Assembly: GCF_900142435.1 (NCBI RefSeq)
Contig: NZ_LT670846.1
Coordinates: forward strand, 374,750-438,749
DNA length: 64,000 bases
Origin: Thermocrinis minervae
GTDB taxonomy: Bacteria; Aquificota; Aquificia; Aquificales; Aquificaceae
Direction: 5' to 3'
The position numbers and the translations under genes are program-made. Of the stretch, positions 7,651 through 17,121 are shown in pieces (within the stretch, counting starts at the first letter, position 1; the number at the start of each line of letters is the position of its first letter). Below the pieces are notes generated by a model. The model was not told the origin of the DNA, searched no databases, and was given only the letters and a program-made list of their open reading frames with translations.

Positions 7651-8901
7651 GTAAAGCCTTTCAAGTGCTCTCACAGACTCTTCAAAACTTACTCTTTCGT
7701 CTACAGATTGTCTGAAGAAATCATCAACAATCTGTCTATTTTGCATAAACCTATCTAGGATCGGATTACTACCCGGTGTGTAAAGACCCATGTTTATAAG
7801 GTCTTCCATGGATTCATAGAGACTTAAAACCTCCCTTATAGCCGTTGCCATCTTCATGTGTTCCTTGGATACTAACTGTGGCATTATCCTGCTAAGGCTT
7901 TTGACGGGATCTATGGCTGGGTATATGCTGGCGTTTGCCCTTTTACGGGATAGGATTATATGTCCATCCATCATACCCATAAGAGCATCAGCCACAGGGT
8001 CTAGAGATACATCATCCCCCTCTACAAGTACGCTGAAGATACCTGTAATGCTTCCCTCTCTGAAGTTTCCACAGCTTTCCACTACTTTTGACATGAGGTA
8101 GAAGACAGAGGGTGTAAAGCCTTTAAGGGTTGGAGGTTCTCCCACGGCTAGTCCTATCTCCCTCTGAGCCTGAGCCAACCTAGTCATAGAATCCATTACC
8201 AGAAGTACCCTATACCCCTTCTGAGCAAAGTACCTTGCATGGACGACAGCACTCACGGCACTCTTTACCTTCACTATGGGAGGGTCTTCGGCTGTGGATA
8301 CTACTACCAGGCTCCTGTTTATAGCATCCCCCAACACATCCTCCACGAACTCCCTAACTTCCCTACCGCGTTCCCCCACCAACGAGAGTACCACCACGTC
8401 AGCGGTGGCGTGACTGGTGATCATACCTAGAAGTGTAGTCTTTCCTACACCTGCACCAGCGAATATGCCTACTTTCTGGCCTACACCCAAAGTCAAAAGG
8501 GCGTTTATGCTCCTTATGCCAGTATCGAAGACTTCTCTTATCCTTTCTCTGTGTAGAGGGTTTATGCTTTGTAGTTCTATGGGTCTTTCCTCGGTGGATA
8601 GCCTTTTGCCTGTGAGTATGTCCCTACCCATAAAGTCCACCACACGACCCAGCAGCTCTTTACCTACGGCTGTGGAGACCTTCTTCCTGTCTAAGAGCAC
8701 TTTATCCTTGTAGCTTACACCCATAAGACTACCGAAAGGCATTATGATGCATCTGTCTTGGTTAAAGCCTACTACCTCACCCTCTAAAAAGCCCCCGTCT
8801 TCTTTCTCTATGACCACTCTATCCCCTACGCTCGCGCCTATGTTGTAAGCTTCCAGGTAAACGCCGCTCGCTCTAAGTACCTTGCTGTAGACTTTTAGCA
8901 T
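7633..8901 (-). CDS. fliI: Flagellum-specific ATPase FliI
   Basis: ATPase of the flagellar type III export apparatus, homologous to the F1 beta subunit. It has 422 residues with Walker A GAGVGKTT at 149-156, Walker B VLLVMDSMTR near 235, the family segment REIGLAVGEPPTLKGFTPSVF, and GSITGIFSVLVEGDD. It forms a ring on the FlhA/FlhB gate and uses FliH as regulator. Its start overlaps the fliH stop by 29 bases, and it is the last gene of fliG-fliH-fliI. The 3' end overlaps rodA. Confidence 0.95.
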   Translation of the reverse strand: MLKVYSKVLRASGVYLEAYNIGASVGDRVVIEKEDGGFLEGEVVGFNQDRCIIMPFGSLMGVSYKDKVLLDRKKVSTAVGKELLGRVVDFMGRDILTGKRLSTEERPIELQSINPLHRERIREVFDTGIRSINALLTLGVGQKVGIFAGAGVGKTTLLGMITSHATADVVVLSLVGERGREVREFVEDVLGDAINRSLVVVSTAEDPPIVKVKSAVSAVVHARYFAQKGYRVLLVMDSMTRLAQAQREIGLAVGEPPTLKGFTPSVFYLMSKVVESCGNFREGSITGIFSVLVEGDDVSLDPVADALMGMMDGHIILSRKRANASIYPAIDPVKSLSRIMPQLVSKEHMKMATAIREVLSLYESMEDLINMGLYTPGSNPILDRFMQNRQIVDDFFRQSVDERVSFEESVRALERLYSSLLG

Positions 8902-9547
8902 CCTTCAACTTTTCTTCTAGGATCGCTTCCAGGTTGTCCAAATGCTTGCTCACAAGGGTAAACCTATGGCTGTCTATTATCAACTCTCCTTCCATGAGGT
9001 CTTCCCTTGGTAAGATCTGAACCTCTATACTTTCCAACTGTAAGCCATTCCACAGCTTTTTAAGAGTCTCTACGTTTTTAGGGTTTGTGTACATCTTCAA
9101 GGTTCCATCTATCTCTAAGGATAACTCAAAGAACTCTTTTAAAGCTTTTTCAAGGGCCTTTTCTTTGGGGAGCTCCCAGATATCCAAAAGCTTCTTCATC
9201 GCATCAACTATGAGTTCCTTTAGCTCAATGGCTATTTTTTCCTTCTCAAAAGCTATCTTTTTTAGGATTTCTTCTTTCAGGTTTTGCATAAGCTCTTCTA
9301 TTTTTGCCCTTTTTGCAAGCTCCTCCAGGAGCAGTTCTTTTTCCCTCTTTAGATCTAAAAGCTCCTGAGAGAACTTTTCCTTTTCCTCTTGAAGTTCCTG
9401 GATCCTCGTTGAAAGCTCTTGGTTCTTCAGTAGAAGCTGGTCTAACGTATCTTTGTACTCCTGGCAGTCTTCCTTTTCCTTTGGTTCCTCCTTTTTTTCT
9501 ACTGGTTGATCGTGAAGATGGTGTATGGGTATGAAGTCTCTATACAT
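8873..9547 (-). CDS. fliH: Flagellar assembly protein FliH
   Basis: Regulator and stator-like partner of FliI. The 224 residues have a charged, coiled-coil first half (EELAKRAKIEELMQNL region) and a globular C-terminal half resembling FliH/V-ATPase subunit E. Position between fliG and fliI supports the call more than sequence does. I chose the ATG at 9547 because GGGGAG lies 4 bases upstream; a GTG at 9559 in the same frame is possible but lies inside this SD. It overlaps fliG by 8 bases and fliI by 29. Confidence 0.85.
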   Translation of the reverse strand: MYRDFIPIHHLHDQPVEKKEEPKEKEDCQEYKDTLDQLLLKNQELSTRIQELQEEKEKFSQELLDLKREKELLLEELAKRAKIEELMQNLKEEILKKIAFEKEKIAIELKELIVDAMKKLLDIWELPKEKALEKALKEFFELSLEIDGTLKMYTNPKNVETLKKLWNGLQLESIEVQILPREDLMEGELIIDSHRFTLVSKHLDNLEAILEEKLKDAKSLQQGT

Positions 9548-10544
9548 AGCTCTCCCCACCCCTTATGTCTATTATTCCCTGATCCGCCAAGTTTTTTATA
9601 ACTCTGATGACTTCCTTCTGTGCCTTTTCTACTTCCGATACCCTGACGGGTCCGAGGGCTTCCATGTCCTCCATGAATATTTGGGCTGCACGCTTGGACA
9701 TGTTAGAGAGGAACTTCTCTTTTATATCTTCCGGAGCACCTTTTAAAGCTAGCAGGAGTACGTTTTTGTCCACGGCTTTGAGTATTTCTACTATTGCTCT
9801 ATTGTCAAGCTTCCTTATGTCTTCAAAGGTAAACATCTTTTCTTTTATCTTCTCAGAGAGGTAAGGATCTTCCTCATCAAGCCTTGACAGTATGGTGTTA
9901 GCCATATCTTTGTCCATAAGGTTTAGCACCTCGGCTGCTAAGCTAATGCCCTCCATCTTCTGTGTTATACCGCTTATACCTATAGACTTTATCTCTTCTG
10001 CAATCTGTTCTATGAGCTCTCCCAAGTACTCGGGTGACAGATTTTCCAGCGTGGCCAGGCGTTTTACCACGTCTACCTTTAAGGTATCTGGAAGAAGTTT
10101 AAGCACTTCCGTGGATTTAGATGGACTAAGTTGGGAGAGTACTACAGCAATAGTCTGGGGGTGTTCTTTCACCAGTATACTAGCCAGGAGCTTTGGATCT
10201 ACCTTTTCAAGTTCCTGAAAGCTTTTTATGAGGTTAGAACTACTCAAAAACTCGTAGAGTTTAGTAAACTTTTCAGGTGGTAAGGACTTTCTAGCTATTT
10301 CAAGCAGGGAATTTATGTCTGGCGATATATAAGACACGTTTTTAAGCTCTGCTAGGAATTCCTTTGCTATTTCTTCTAAATCTTTAAGGGTTATTCCTTC
10401 TAAACTTGTAGCGTACATAAGAACCTTCTGAAGTTCTTCGTCTGTAAGCTCTTTCATTATTTCCACAGAAACCTGAGGTGGTAAAGCCATAAGGAGTATG
10501 GCAGCTTTATGAGCTTTTGTTAGCTTTTCCTTTACATCAGCCAT
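9540..10544 (-). CDS. fliG: Flagellar motor switch protein FliG
   Basis: Rotor protein linking the MS ring (FliF) to the switch (FliM/FliN) and carrying the torque helix. With the start MADVKEKLTKAHKAAILLMA the protein has 334 residues, the family length. The EHPQ motif for FliM contact is at 127-130, and the C-terminal domain with charged torque-helix residues runs from about 235. The reading frame is open for 44 more codons upstream, but that stretch overlaps the divergent glycosyltransferase and does not look like FliG, so the ATG at 10544 is preferred. TATAAT lies 15 bases before it. Confidence 0.93.
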   Translation of the reverse strand: MADVKEKLTKAHKAAILLMALPPQVSVEIMKELTDEELQKVLMYATSLEGITLKDLEEIAKEFLAELKNVSYISPDINSLLEIARKSLPPEKFTKLYEFLSSSNLIKSFQELEKVDPKLLASILVKEHPQTIAVVLSQLSPSKSTEVLKLLPDTLKVDVVKRLATLENLSPEYLGELIEQIAEEIKSIGISGITQKMEGISLAAEVLNLMDKDMANTILSRLDEEDPYLSEKIKEKMFTFEDIRKLDNRAIVEILKAVDKNVLLLALKGAPEDIKEKFLSNMSKRAAQIFMEDMEALGPVRVSEVEKAQKEVIRVIKNLADQGIIDIRGGESYV

Positions 10545-10572
10545 ACCATCGGTTTTAAAATTATACCCTTCA

Positions 10573-11793
10573 GTGAAGAAGCTATTGCTGTCGGTCTTTT
10601 TCTTTATCTTTGGTAACTGGCTGCTCAGTTTCACGTCCCTGGATGAAGGTAGGAATATGTCTGCTGTACTCAACATGTTGCAAACAGGTGATTTTCTAAG
10701 GCCCTTTTATAACTGCAGCCTTCGCTTTGAAAAGCCACCTCTACTTTACTGGCTTGTGGCAATAAGCTCCATGCTCTTTGGCCTTAACGAGTTCTCTGCA
10801 AGGTTAGTCTCTGGCCTTTCAGCCATAGGGACAGCCTTCTTAACCTACACCATAGCAAAGGATCACGTAGACAAGGAAACGGCCGAAAAGTCTTTCTTAG
10901 TGATGTTGACCTTTCCACACCTCTGGATAGAGTCTCGGGCGGTGGTTCCTGAGTTCCTTCTAACCTTCTTTATGACCCTGTCTTTGTACTTTTTTTTGAA
11001 GGGAAAGTACCTTCTTGGTTGGATTTCTGTAGGCCTTGCCTTCCTTACCAAGGGTCCTGTGGGCCTTGTACTTCCACTACTTGTTTACACTCTTTGGAAG
11101 AAGGATATAAAAGTGTTCAGACCTGTATATCTTTTAGTCTTCTTTCTTGTTGGTGGAAGCTGGTACTTTTACATGCTTCACGAGTACGGTCTTGAGTACT
11201 TTTACAAGTTCTTCGTGTATGAAAACGTCATGAGGTTTACAGGTCAAAGACAGACACACCCTTACGGTCTTTATTACTATCCTCTCGTTTTGTTTGTTTC
11301 TACTATCTTTTACCTCCCCGTCTACCGGAAGGTTATATTGAGCATAAAGGGAAAGCTCCTCCCTTTCTTCATCTGGTTTTCGGTAGTCTTTGTATTTTTT
11401 AGCCTCTCTAAAAACAAGCTCCACCATTACATACTTTTCGCATATCCACCTCTAGCTGTGCTAATAGCTTACAACGTAAGCCAAACCTACATAAAGAGGA
11501 TCCTTACTGTATCCTTCTTGCTTCTATGCGGACTTCTGCTCTTTGCATACAGATGGGAGCAAGAGAGGTTTGTTCACAAGCTGAGGAAGTTTCCAGATGT
11601 TCAAAGGATAGAACTGCATTTTTACAAAGCAGAAAACTCTAGCCTCGTCTTCTACCTGGGTAGATGTATACCCCAGACGGAAAGGCCAGAGGGTTATGTG
11701 GTGTCAAAAGAGGTTTCCAATGGGTGCAGTGTGCTTTTGGAAGGTAAAGAGTTTGATGGCAATTACTACCTCTTACGCTGCTTGCCTTATTAA
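10573..11793 (+). CDS. ArnT/PMT-like membrane glycosyltransferase (GT83 type)
   Basis: A 406-residue polytopic membrane protein. The N-terminal half carries the family signature: SLDEGRNMSAVLNMLQTGDF with the catalytic-type acidic pair, then KPPLLYWLVAISSMLFGL, and later FLTKGPVGLVLPLL and FSLSKNKLHHYIL. Such enzymes transfer sugars from polyprenyl phosphate to lipid A or proteins on the periplasmic side. The acceptor is unknown; LPS or flagellar glycosylation are both reasonable given the neighbours. It starts with GTG at 10573, diverging from fliG across 28 bases, and its 3' end overlaps lptF by 21 bases. Confidence 0.83.
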   Translation: MKKLLLSVFFFIFGNWLLSFTSLDEGRNMSAVLNMLQTGDFLRPFYNCSLRFEKPPLLYWLVAISSMLFGLNEFSARLVSGLSAIGTAFLTYTIAKDHVDKETAEKSFLVMLTFPHLWIESRAVVPEFLLTFFMTLSLYFFLKGKYLLGWISVGLAFLTKGPVGLVLPLLVYTLWKKDIKVFRPVYLLVFFLVGGSWYFYMLHEYGLEYFYKFFVYENVMRFTGQRQTHPYGLYYYPLVLFVSTIFYLPVYRKVILSIKGKLLPFFIWFSVVFVFFSLSKNKLHHYILFAYPPLAVLIAYNVSQTYIKRILTVSFLLLCGLLLFAYRWEQERFVHKLRKFPDVQRIELHFYKAENSSLVFYLGRCIPQTERPEGYVVSKEVSNGCSVLLEGKEFDGNYYLLRCLPY

Positions 11794-12630
11794 AAGCAAC
11801 AGGCCGTGGTAGATTAATAGCGCTATAGTTGTAAGATAGTAGAACTGACTTATGTGCCTTACCCTTGTGTGTATCAGAAAGAGGAAAACAGGCATTAATA
11901 CTAAGGTTATGGTGTAGTTGATCAAGTTTAGAAGTTTGTCCCTTTTTAGTTTTTTCTTATCAAAAGATACCTCTAAAAGGCTGTTTAACTCTAGGGTGTA
12001 TCTACCAAACTTTACGCTGTAGAACTTGTTATCTTCTAAAAGCAATAAGGATCCTTCTTGAAAGCTTACCGTATTTTGTTCAATAGTTGCCCTGTGAGCG
12101 TATACGACTCTGTCTTTCAGTTTAAACATTACATCCTTTAGGACTTGACCCTCTTTGTCTTTTATGTATACGGTAGCATCGGAAAAGCTGGAGAAGGTCC
12201 GGATAGGTACTGAAAAGATGAAGTTTACGTAATTCTTTAGCATGAGGTACTTTCTTAAGAAGCTTACGTGCTGGTCTGTAAGTACATGCCCGCATACACC
12301 CATGAGGAACAGGAAGGGTAGCAACAGGATAAAAAGCCTTGATATGAGTTTAAAAGGACTTACACCAAAAGACTGTATGACTTCAAGCTTCCTGTGCTCT
12401 TTTAGTTCAAAGAAGGTAAAGCCTATGGAGACAAGCAAAGAAGTGGGAAAGAAGTAAGCGAACAGGTTGAGGAGAAAGGCCGTAAGGTAGAGGAGGGAGC
12501 TCTCCAAGGAGAAGGAGAAGATAAACTCGCCTATCCTAAAAAACTGGATTACCAGGATGGCAAGGCTGAATATGAAGCTGAGGAGAAAGGCAAGCCTTAG
12601 CACTTTTCTGGACAGGTATATCCAGAGCAT
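11773..12630 (-). CDS. LptF/LptG family LPS export permease (YjgP/YjgQ)
   Basis: A 285-residue inner-membrane protein with hydrophobic helices near residues 12-32, 42-70 and 95-115, a periplasmic beta-rich middle (residues ~130-220) and helices at the end, as in the LptF/LptG permeases that pull LPS out of the inner membrane with LptB. LptF and LptG cannot be told apart safely, so no symbol is given. The start ATG at 12630 overlaps the TPR gene stop by one base (TGATG) and has AAGGAG just upstream; an in-frame GTG one codon earlier is less likely. The protein is shorter than the E. coli homologues (about 360), mainly in the periplasmic domain. Confidence 0.8.
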   Translation of the reverse strand: MLWIYLSRKVLRLAFLLSFIFSLAILVIQFFRIGEFIFSFSLESSLLYLTAFLLNLFAYFFPTSLLVSIGFTFFELKEHRKLEVIQSFGVSPFKLISRLFILLLPFLFLMGVCGHVLTDQHVSFLRKYLMLKNYVNFIFSVPIRTFSSFSDATVYIKDKEGQVLKDVMFKLKDRVVYAHRATIEQNTVSFQEGSLLLLEDNKFYSVKFGRYTLELNSLLEVSFDKKKLKRDKLLNLINYTITLVLMPVFLFLIHTRVRHISQFYYLTTIALLIYHGLLLLIRQAA

Positions 12631-14261
12631 CACTCCTTGATCTTTTTCAAGATCCTCTTCTCCTGGTCAGGCTCACCGGTCTTACCGCTCCTTAGAAGCT
12701 CTAAAGCCTTCTTGTAATGGTACATAGCTTGATCTTCTTTTCCAAGAGCTTTTAGCACGTCTCCCATGTGTTCGTGGATAACTGGATCGTTGCCTTCCTT
12801 CGCCAAGGCCTTCTTTAGGTACTCGTAAGCCTGCTGGTAGTCTCCTTTGTAGTAGAGCACCCAAGCCCAGCTGTCAAGATAGGCTGGATTTTCTGGATCC
12901 TTCTCCAAAGCTTTTTTTATGAGCTCTTCAGCTTCGGACAGCCTTGAACCATCGTACCAGAGCAGGAGCGAGTAGCCAAGGTGGTTAAGCAGGTTTGGAT
13001 CTTCTGGATTCAAAGAAAGGGCCTGCCTTAAATCCTTCTCCGCATCCACTATCCTACCAAGCTTGTCGTAGACTATAGCTCTGGTAAAGTATGCTCTATA
13101 GTCCCGCGGGTTTATCTGAATGGCTTTATCTAGGTAGGGTATAGCCTGTTGAGGATCTCCAGTGTCGATGATAAGACTTGCTTTCAGAAGGTTAAAGGTG
13201 TAGCTTTCTTTGTCTATAGACAGACCTTTATCTATGTACTCTTTGGCCCTCTTGTAATCTTTTAGATCTAGACTCACAACTGCGAGCCTTTCAAGAATGC
13301 TCAAGTTGTTTGGTCTTTCCTTGAGGAGTGATTCATATATACTGAGAGCTTGTTTCTTTTCATCAGTCATCTCAAGGCTGTAAGCGTACATGAAAGCTAC
13401 ATCAAAGCTTGGCTTTTGTTGGTAGAGTTCCTTTAAAACCTTCTTAGCTTCTTCAAACTTTTGATTGTTGATGAGCACAAGTGCGTACTTGTACTGGTAG
13501 TCTTCTCCTGGGTACAGATTGGAAAGCTTTTTGTAGATCTCTTGAGCTTCTATCAGCCTACCTGTAAGCACGTAGAGGTTTGCAAGCCTCTCTAGGGCTA
13601 CTCTGTTTTCAGGATCCTTCTTTATGGCTGCTTTGTATATTTCCTCCGCCTTACTCCACTCTCCTCTTTGTTGGTATATGTTACCGAGGGTTATAACTCC
13701 AGCCTCAAAGGAAGGGTTAACGCTAAGGGATTTTTTCAAGTACTCTATAGCGGTATCTACTTGATTCCTGTTTAAGTATATCCTTGCAAGCATATAGTAA
13801 GGGTATGGATTGTCTGGAGCTAACTTAGACAGATCTTGAAGAACCATCTCTGTTTTCTGATAGTCGTTTAACCTTAGGTACTCATCCGAGAGAAAGAGAA
13901 GGATTTCCTTTGACTTTACACCCTTCTCGTAAGCTTCTTGGAGTGTGTTCAGAGCCTTTTCCTTCTGTCCCAGAAGTGTGTACACGCTGTAAAGAGTCAT
14001 GTAGGCATCTGGGTTTTGTGGATATGCTCTTTTGAAGCTTACCGCAAGTGTTAGCGCTTTCTGTCTGGCTCCCATCTGGAGGTAAGCTCTTATGGTGTCT
14101 AAGTAGAGGCTTGGGCTTGGAGATACGCGCAGGGCTCTCCCGCAGTGGTGAATAGCCTTAGCTGGGCTTGACTTTCTGAGGTATGCACACATAGCCATAT
14201 CCTGGTAGACATTGTAAGAGAAGGAGAGGCTAACAAAGAAGAGGAAAAGCACGATGTTCAT
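12630..14261 (-). CDS. TPR-repeat periplasmic protein
   Basis: A 543-residue protein with a signal peptide (MNIVLFLFFVSLSFSYN, cleavage around 15-17) and roughly twelve or more tetratricopeptide repeats from residue ~25 to ~530; examples are YLKKSLSVNPSFEAGVITLGN and AIVYDKLGRIVDAEKDLRQAL, with the characteristic W/L-G-Y-A-P spacing. TPR superhelices bind peptides or assemble complexes. Placement directly before lptF and behind a signal peptide suggests a role in envelope assembly. It is coupled to the Usp gene upstream (ATGA). Confidence 0.8.
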   Translation of the reverse strand: MNIVLFLFFVSLSFSYNVYQDMAMCAYLRKSSPAKAIHHCGRALRVSPSPSLYLDTIRAYLQMGARQKALTLAVSFKRAYPQNPDAYMTLYSVYTLLGQKEKALNTLQEAYEKGVKSKEILLFLSDEYLRLNDYQKTEMVLQDLSKLAPDNPYPYYMLARIYLNRNQVDTAIEYLKKSLSVNPSFEAGVITLGNIYQQRGEWSKAEEIYKAAIKKDPENRVALERLANLYVLTGRLIEAQEIYKKLSNLYPGEDYQYKYALVLINNQKFEEAKKVLKELYQQKPSFDVAFMYAYSLEMTDEKKQALSIYESLLKERPNNLSILERLAVVSLDLKDYKRAKEYIDKGLSIDKESYTFNLLKASLIIDTGDPQQAIPYLDKAIQINPRDYRAYFTRAIVYDKLGRIVDAEKDLRQALSLNPEDPNLLNHLGYSLLLWYDGSRLSEAEELIKKALEKDPENPAYLDSWAWVLYYKGDYQQAYEYLKKALAKEGNDPVIHEHMGDVLKALGKEDQAMYHYKKALELLRSGKTGEPDQEKRILKKIKE

Positions 14262-15142
14262 GCTGTCTCTCTGTGTATTAGGATGGGTATCTCTGACCTC
14301 CTCAAGACCTTTTCGGATACGCTTCCCAAAAGTACTCTTTCTAAGGCAGACATTCCTTTACTTCCTAAGACGATAAGGTCCACATCTTCCTCCTTGGCTT
14401 GGTTTACTATAGCTTCCCACACGGAAAGATAAAGACCTGTCTCTACGAACTTGTAGCTTGCCGTAATACCTTCGGCTTGTAAAGATTCCACCCTATTCCT
14501 TAGATAGACTTCCTTTTCCCTTTCGTAGACTTCACTCACAGAGCTCTTTATGTGCTCTACAAGGGGAATTTCTAAGGTTTCTTTCACATGAAGTAATATA
14601 ATCTCTGGCTTCATAGGCCTTAAGAGTTTGACAGCAAACTCCAAAGCCTTCTCCGAATAGGATGAATAGTCAAAGGCTATCAGGACCTTTCTAAAGCTTT
14701 CTACGAGCTTACCCTTTAGTATGAGCACGGGTTTTTTGGAGTACCTTGCTACCTTCTCTGCTGTAGAGCCTATAAGAACTCTTTCTATCAGACCTTTCTT
14801 ATGAGAGCCCATGAGTACAAGGTCTGCCATATCTTCCTTTTGTAATATCACCTCTACGGGGTCGCCCACTTCTACTATGGTTTGTACTTCCAGCGGTGAC
14901 AAGTAATTTACCAAACCTTTTAACTTTTCCTCGGCTAGCTTTTTACTCTTTTCCTGAGCTTCTGCAACGAGTTGAAAGTCTATGGTGCTTATGGAAAAGC
15001 TCTCGGGTAAAGGAAAAAGTAAAATGGGCTCTACCGCGTGCAGTAGGTAGACCTTGCCACTGTGTAGGGAGGCTATGCTTTTAGCAAGTTGGAGGAGTGG
15101 ATTTGTAAGGTCTGTAAAGTCAACTGCCACGAGCAGGTTCAT
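14258..15142 (-). CDS. Tandem universal stress protein (two UspA domains)
   Basis: Two UspA domains in one 294-residue chain. Domain 1 (about 1-145) ends with LMGSHKKGLIERVLIGSTAEKV and domain 2 (about 150-292) with LGSKGMSALERVLLGSVSEKV; both keep the G-2x-G-9x-G(S/T) ATP-binding pattern, so both halves look like ATP-binding Usp. The molecular role is unknown; family members respond to energy and redox stress. Its start overlaps suhB by 23 bases. Confidence 0.88.
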   Translation of the reverse strand: MNLLVAVDFTDLTNPLLQLAKSIASLHSGKVYLLHAVEPILLFPLPESFSISTIDFQLVAEAQEKSKKLAEEKLKGLVNYLSPLEVQTIVEVGDPVEVILQKEDMADLVLMGSHKKGLIERVLIGSTAEKVARYSKKPVLILKGKLVESFRKVLIAFDYSSYSEKALEFAVKLLRPMKPEIILLHVKETLEIPLVEHIKSSVSEVYEREKEVYLRNRVESLQAEGITASYKFVETGLYLSVWEAIVNQAKEEDVDLIVLGSKGMSALERVLLGSVSEKVLRRSEIPILIHRETA

Positions 15143-15929
15143 AATCTTCCCCTAACTTTAAGTATATTACATCCTTTATGTAAGAGAAGGCTGTTTTGTT
15201 CCCAGCCACTATATCGGTTCTGAGAGCAAGGCCTTTTGACAGCCAAACTTCTCCTCCGGCTTCTTGGACTATGACCATGCCAGCGCATACGTCCCAAGGG
15301 TTTAGTTCAAACTCCGCAAGGCCATCAAACACACCCTCTGCCAGCAAGCACAAGTCTACCGCTGCTGCTCCTGGCCTCCTCATAGCTGAGACTTTGTCAA
15401 AGATATCCCTAAAGATCTCCCAGTATATGCTTAAGTTCCTCTTTGCTCTTGATGGAAAGCCGTATGCTACAAAGCAATGCTTTAGGTTCTCCTTTTGTTT
15501 TACTTGTATTCTTTTTCCGTTTTTGTAAGCCCCTTCTCCTTTGCACGCCCAGTAGAGGTTGTCAAAGTAAGGCAGGTACACACATCCCAGTATAGGTTGG
15601 CCTTTGTAAACCAATCCTACAGATACACCGAATATAGGAAAGCCAGCTATGTAATTCTTAGTTCCGTCAAGAGGATCCACGTACCAGACATAATCGCTCT
15701 CCTGGCTGCCACCGCTCTCCTCGCCAACTACAGAGTGATCTGGAAAGTTTTTGAGAATATGCTCCTTTATCCTTTCTTCCGAAAGCCTGTCCACGTAGCT
15801 TACAAAGTCCTTCTCTGCCTTCTCTTCTATCTTATCCGTGGACACCTTTAGAAAGTTTTCCTTAAGTACCAATCCACCGAGGAGTGCACTCTCTTTTGCA
15901 ATCCTCAAAAGCTTGTCACTCTTTATCAT
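15120..15929 (-). CDS. Inositol monophosphatase family protein (SuhB-like)
   Basis: A Mg-dependent, lithium-sensitive type phosphatase fold of 269 residues. Motifs are EKAEKDFVSYVDRLSEERI, VGEESGG (metal glutamate), WYVDPLDGTKNYIAGFP (metal aspartates and the DGT) and NPWDVCAGMVIVQEAGGEV at the C-terminus. Substrates could be inositol-1-phosphate or fructose-1,6-bisphosphate; the adjacent pgk makes a gluconeogenic fructose bisphosphatase role possible, but this is inference. The gene overlaps pgk by 14 bases and the Usp gene by 23. Confidence 0.88.
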   Translation of the reverse strand: MIKSDKLLRIAKESALLGGLVLKENFLKVSTDKIEEKAEKDFVSYVDRLSEERIKEHILKNFPDHSVVGEESGGSQESDYVWYVDPLDGTKNYIAGFPIFGVSVGLVYKGQPILGCVYLPYFDNLYWACKGEGAYKNGKRIQVKQKENLKHCFVAYGFPSRAKRNLSIYWEIFRDIFDKVSAMRRPGAAAVDLCLLAEGVFDGLAEFELNPWDVCAGMVIVQEAGGEVWLSKGLALRTDIVAGNKTAFSYIKDVIYLKLGEDYEPARGS

Positions 15930-17109
15930 CTAAAACCTCTATGCAGGGTAGGGTTTTACCCTCAAGCAGTTCCAGGAAGGCACCACCACCTGTAGATACG
16001 AAGTCTATGGAGTTGTAGACGCCTGCCCTGTGTATGGCGTGGTCTGTGTCTCCACCTCCGGCTATGGTGAGGGCATGAGAATCAGCTACTATTTTGGCCG
16101 TCTCGTAGGTTCCATCTTTGAATCTGTCAAGCTCAAAAACCCCCATTGGGCCGTTCCAGACTATAGTCTGAGCATCCGATACTATTTCTCTGAGTAGATA
16201 TATGGACACGGGTCCTATGTCAAGGCCCATCCAGCCATCTGGTATCTCTTGCCATGGGACTATCTTGGTGGGTGTGTTGTCAGATACCTCTTTACCAACG
16301 ACAAAGTCTACAGGGAAGTAAAGCTTTACACCAAGTTTTTTGGCTATCTCTATTATGTCCCTAGCTTCGTTTAGGAGTTCATCCTCCACCAACGAATTGC
16401 CTACAGGATAACCCATGGACTTTATGAAGGTAAAGGCCATGGCTCCGCCTATGAATATCTTATCTACCCTCTTTAGAAGGTTCTTTACTATGCCCAGCTT
16501 GGAAGATACTTTGGCACCACCTAGGATGGCTACCACAGGCCTCTGCGGATTTATCATAGCTTTTTCAAAGTAGGATATTTCCTTTTCCAACAGAAAACCC
16601 ATCACGGCAGGCTTTAGGTACTTGCCCACAAGATAGACGGAAGCATGTTTTCTGTGGCACGTACCGAAGGCATCATTCACATACACATCTCCAAGCTTTG
16701 CTAGCTCCTTGGCAAACTCTTCGTCCTTTCCTTCCTCTCCCTTGCAGAACCTTATGTTTTCCAGCAAGACTACGTCTCCCTCCTTCATGCTGTTTACTAT
16801 CCTTTCCACTTCTGGACCTATGCAGTCGGGTGCCAGTATGACCTCTTTACCTATGTACCTTGACAGTCTTTTAGCTACAGGGAGAAGACTGTATCGCGGA
16901 TCTCTGTCTTTTGGCCTTCCCAGGTGGCTTACCAGGATTACCTTAGCCTTTGCATCAAGAAGGTAAAGGATTGTAGGGAGTGCGGCCTTTATGCGCGTAT
17001 CATCTTCTATGTTGCCCTGTTCGTCTATGGGTACGTTAAAGTCTACTCTTACCAAGACCCTTTTTCCGGAAACATCCACGTCCTTTAAGGTTTTTTTACC
17101 GAGGGGCAT
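15916..17109 (-). CDS. pgk: Phosphoglycerate kinase
   Basis: Interconverts 3-phosphoglycerate and 1,3-bisphosphoglycerate; in an autotroph it mostly runs toward gluconeogenesis. The 397-residue sequence has VLVRVDFNVPID near the N-terminus, HLGRPK, VLLENIRFCKGEE, AILGGAKVSSKLG, and the C-terminal nucleotide loop IAGGGDTDHAIHRAG. Length is normal. A strong SD (AAGGAGGT) precedes the ATG at 17109. It heads the tightly packed pgk-suhB-usp-TPR-lptF stretch. Confidence 0.97.
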   Translation of the reverse strand: MPLGKKTLKDVDVSGKRVLVRVDFNVPIDEQGNIEDDTRIKAALPTILYLLDAKAKVILVSHLGRPKDRDPRYSLLPVAKRLSRYIGKEVILAPDCIGPEVERIVNSMKEGDVVLLENIRFCKGEEGKDEEFAKELAKLGDVYVNDAFGTCHRKHASVYLVGKYLKPAVMGFLLEKEISYFEKAMINPQRPVVAILGGAKVSSKLGIVKNLLKRVDKIFIGGAMAFTFIKSMGYPVGNSLVEDELLNEARDIIEIAKKLGVKLYFPVDFVVGKEVSDNTPTKIVPWQEIPDGWMGLDIGPVSIYLLREIVSDAQTIVWNGPMGVFELDRFKDGTYETAKIVADSHALTIAGGGDTDHAIHRAGVYNSIDFVSTGGGAFLELLEGKTLPCIEVLDDKE

Positions 17110-17121
17110 AGGCGACCTCCT

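Noticed and set aside
10545..10676. 44-codon N-terminal extension of FliG
   Set aside because: It overlaps the divergent glycosyltransferase, is unlike FliG and lacks an SD. The ATG at 10544 matches family starts.
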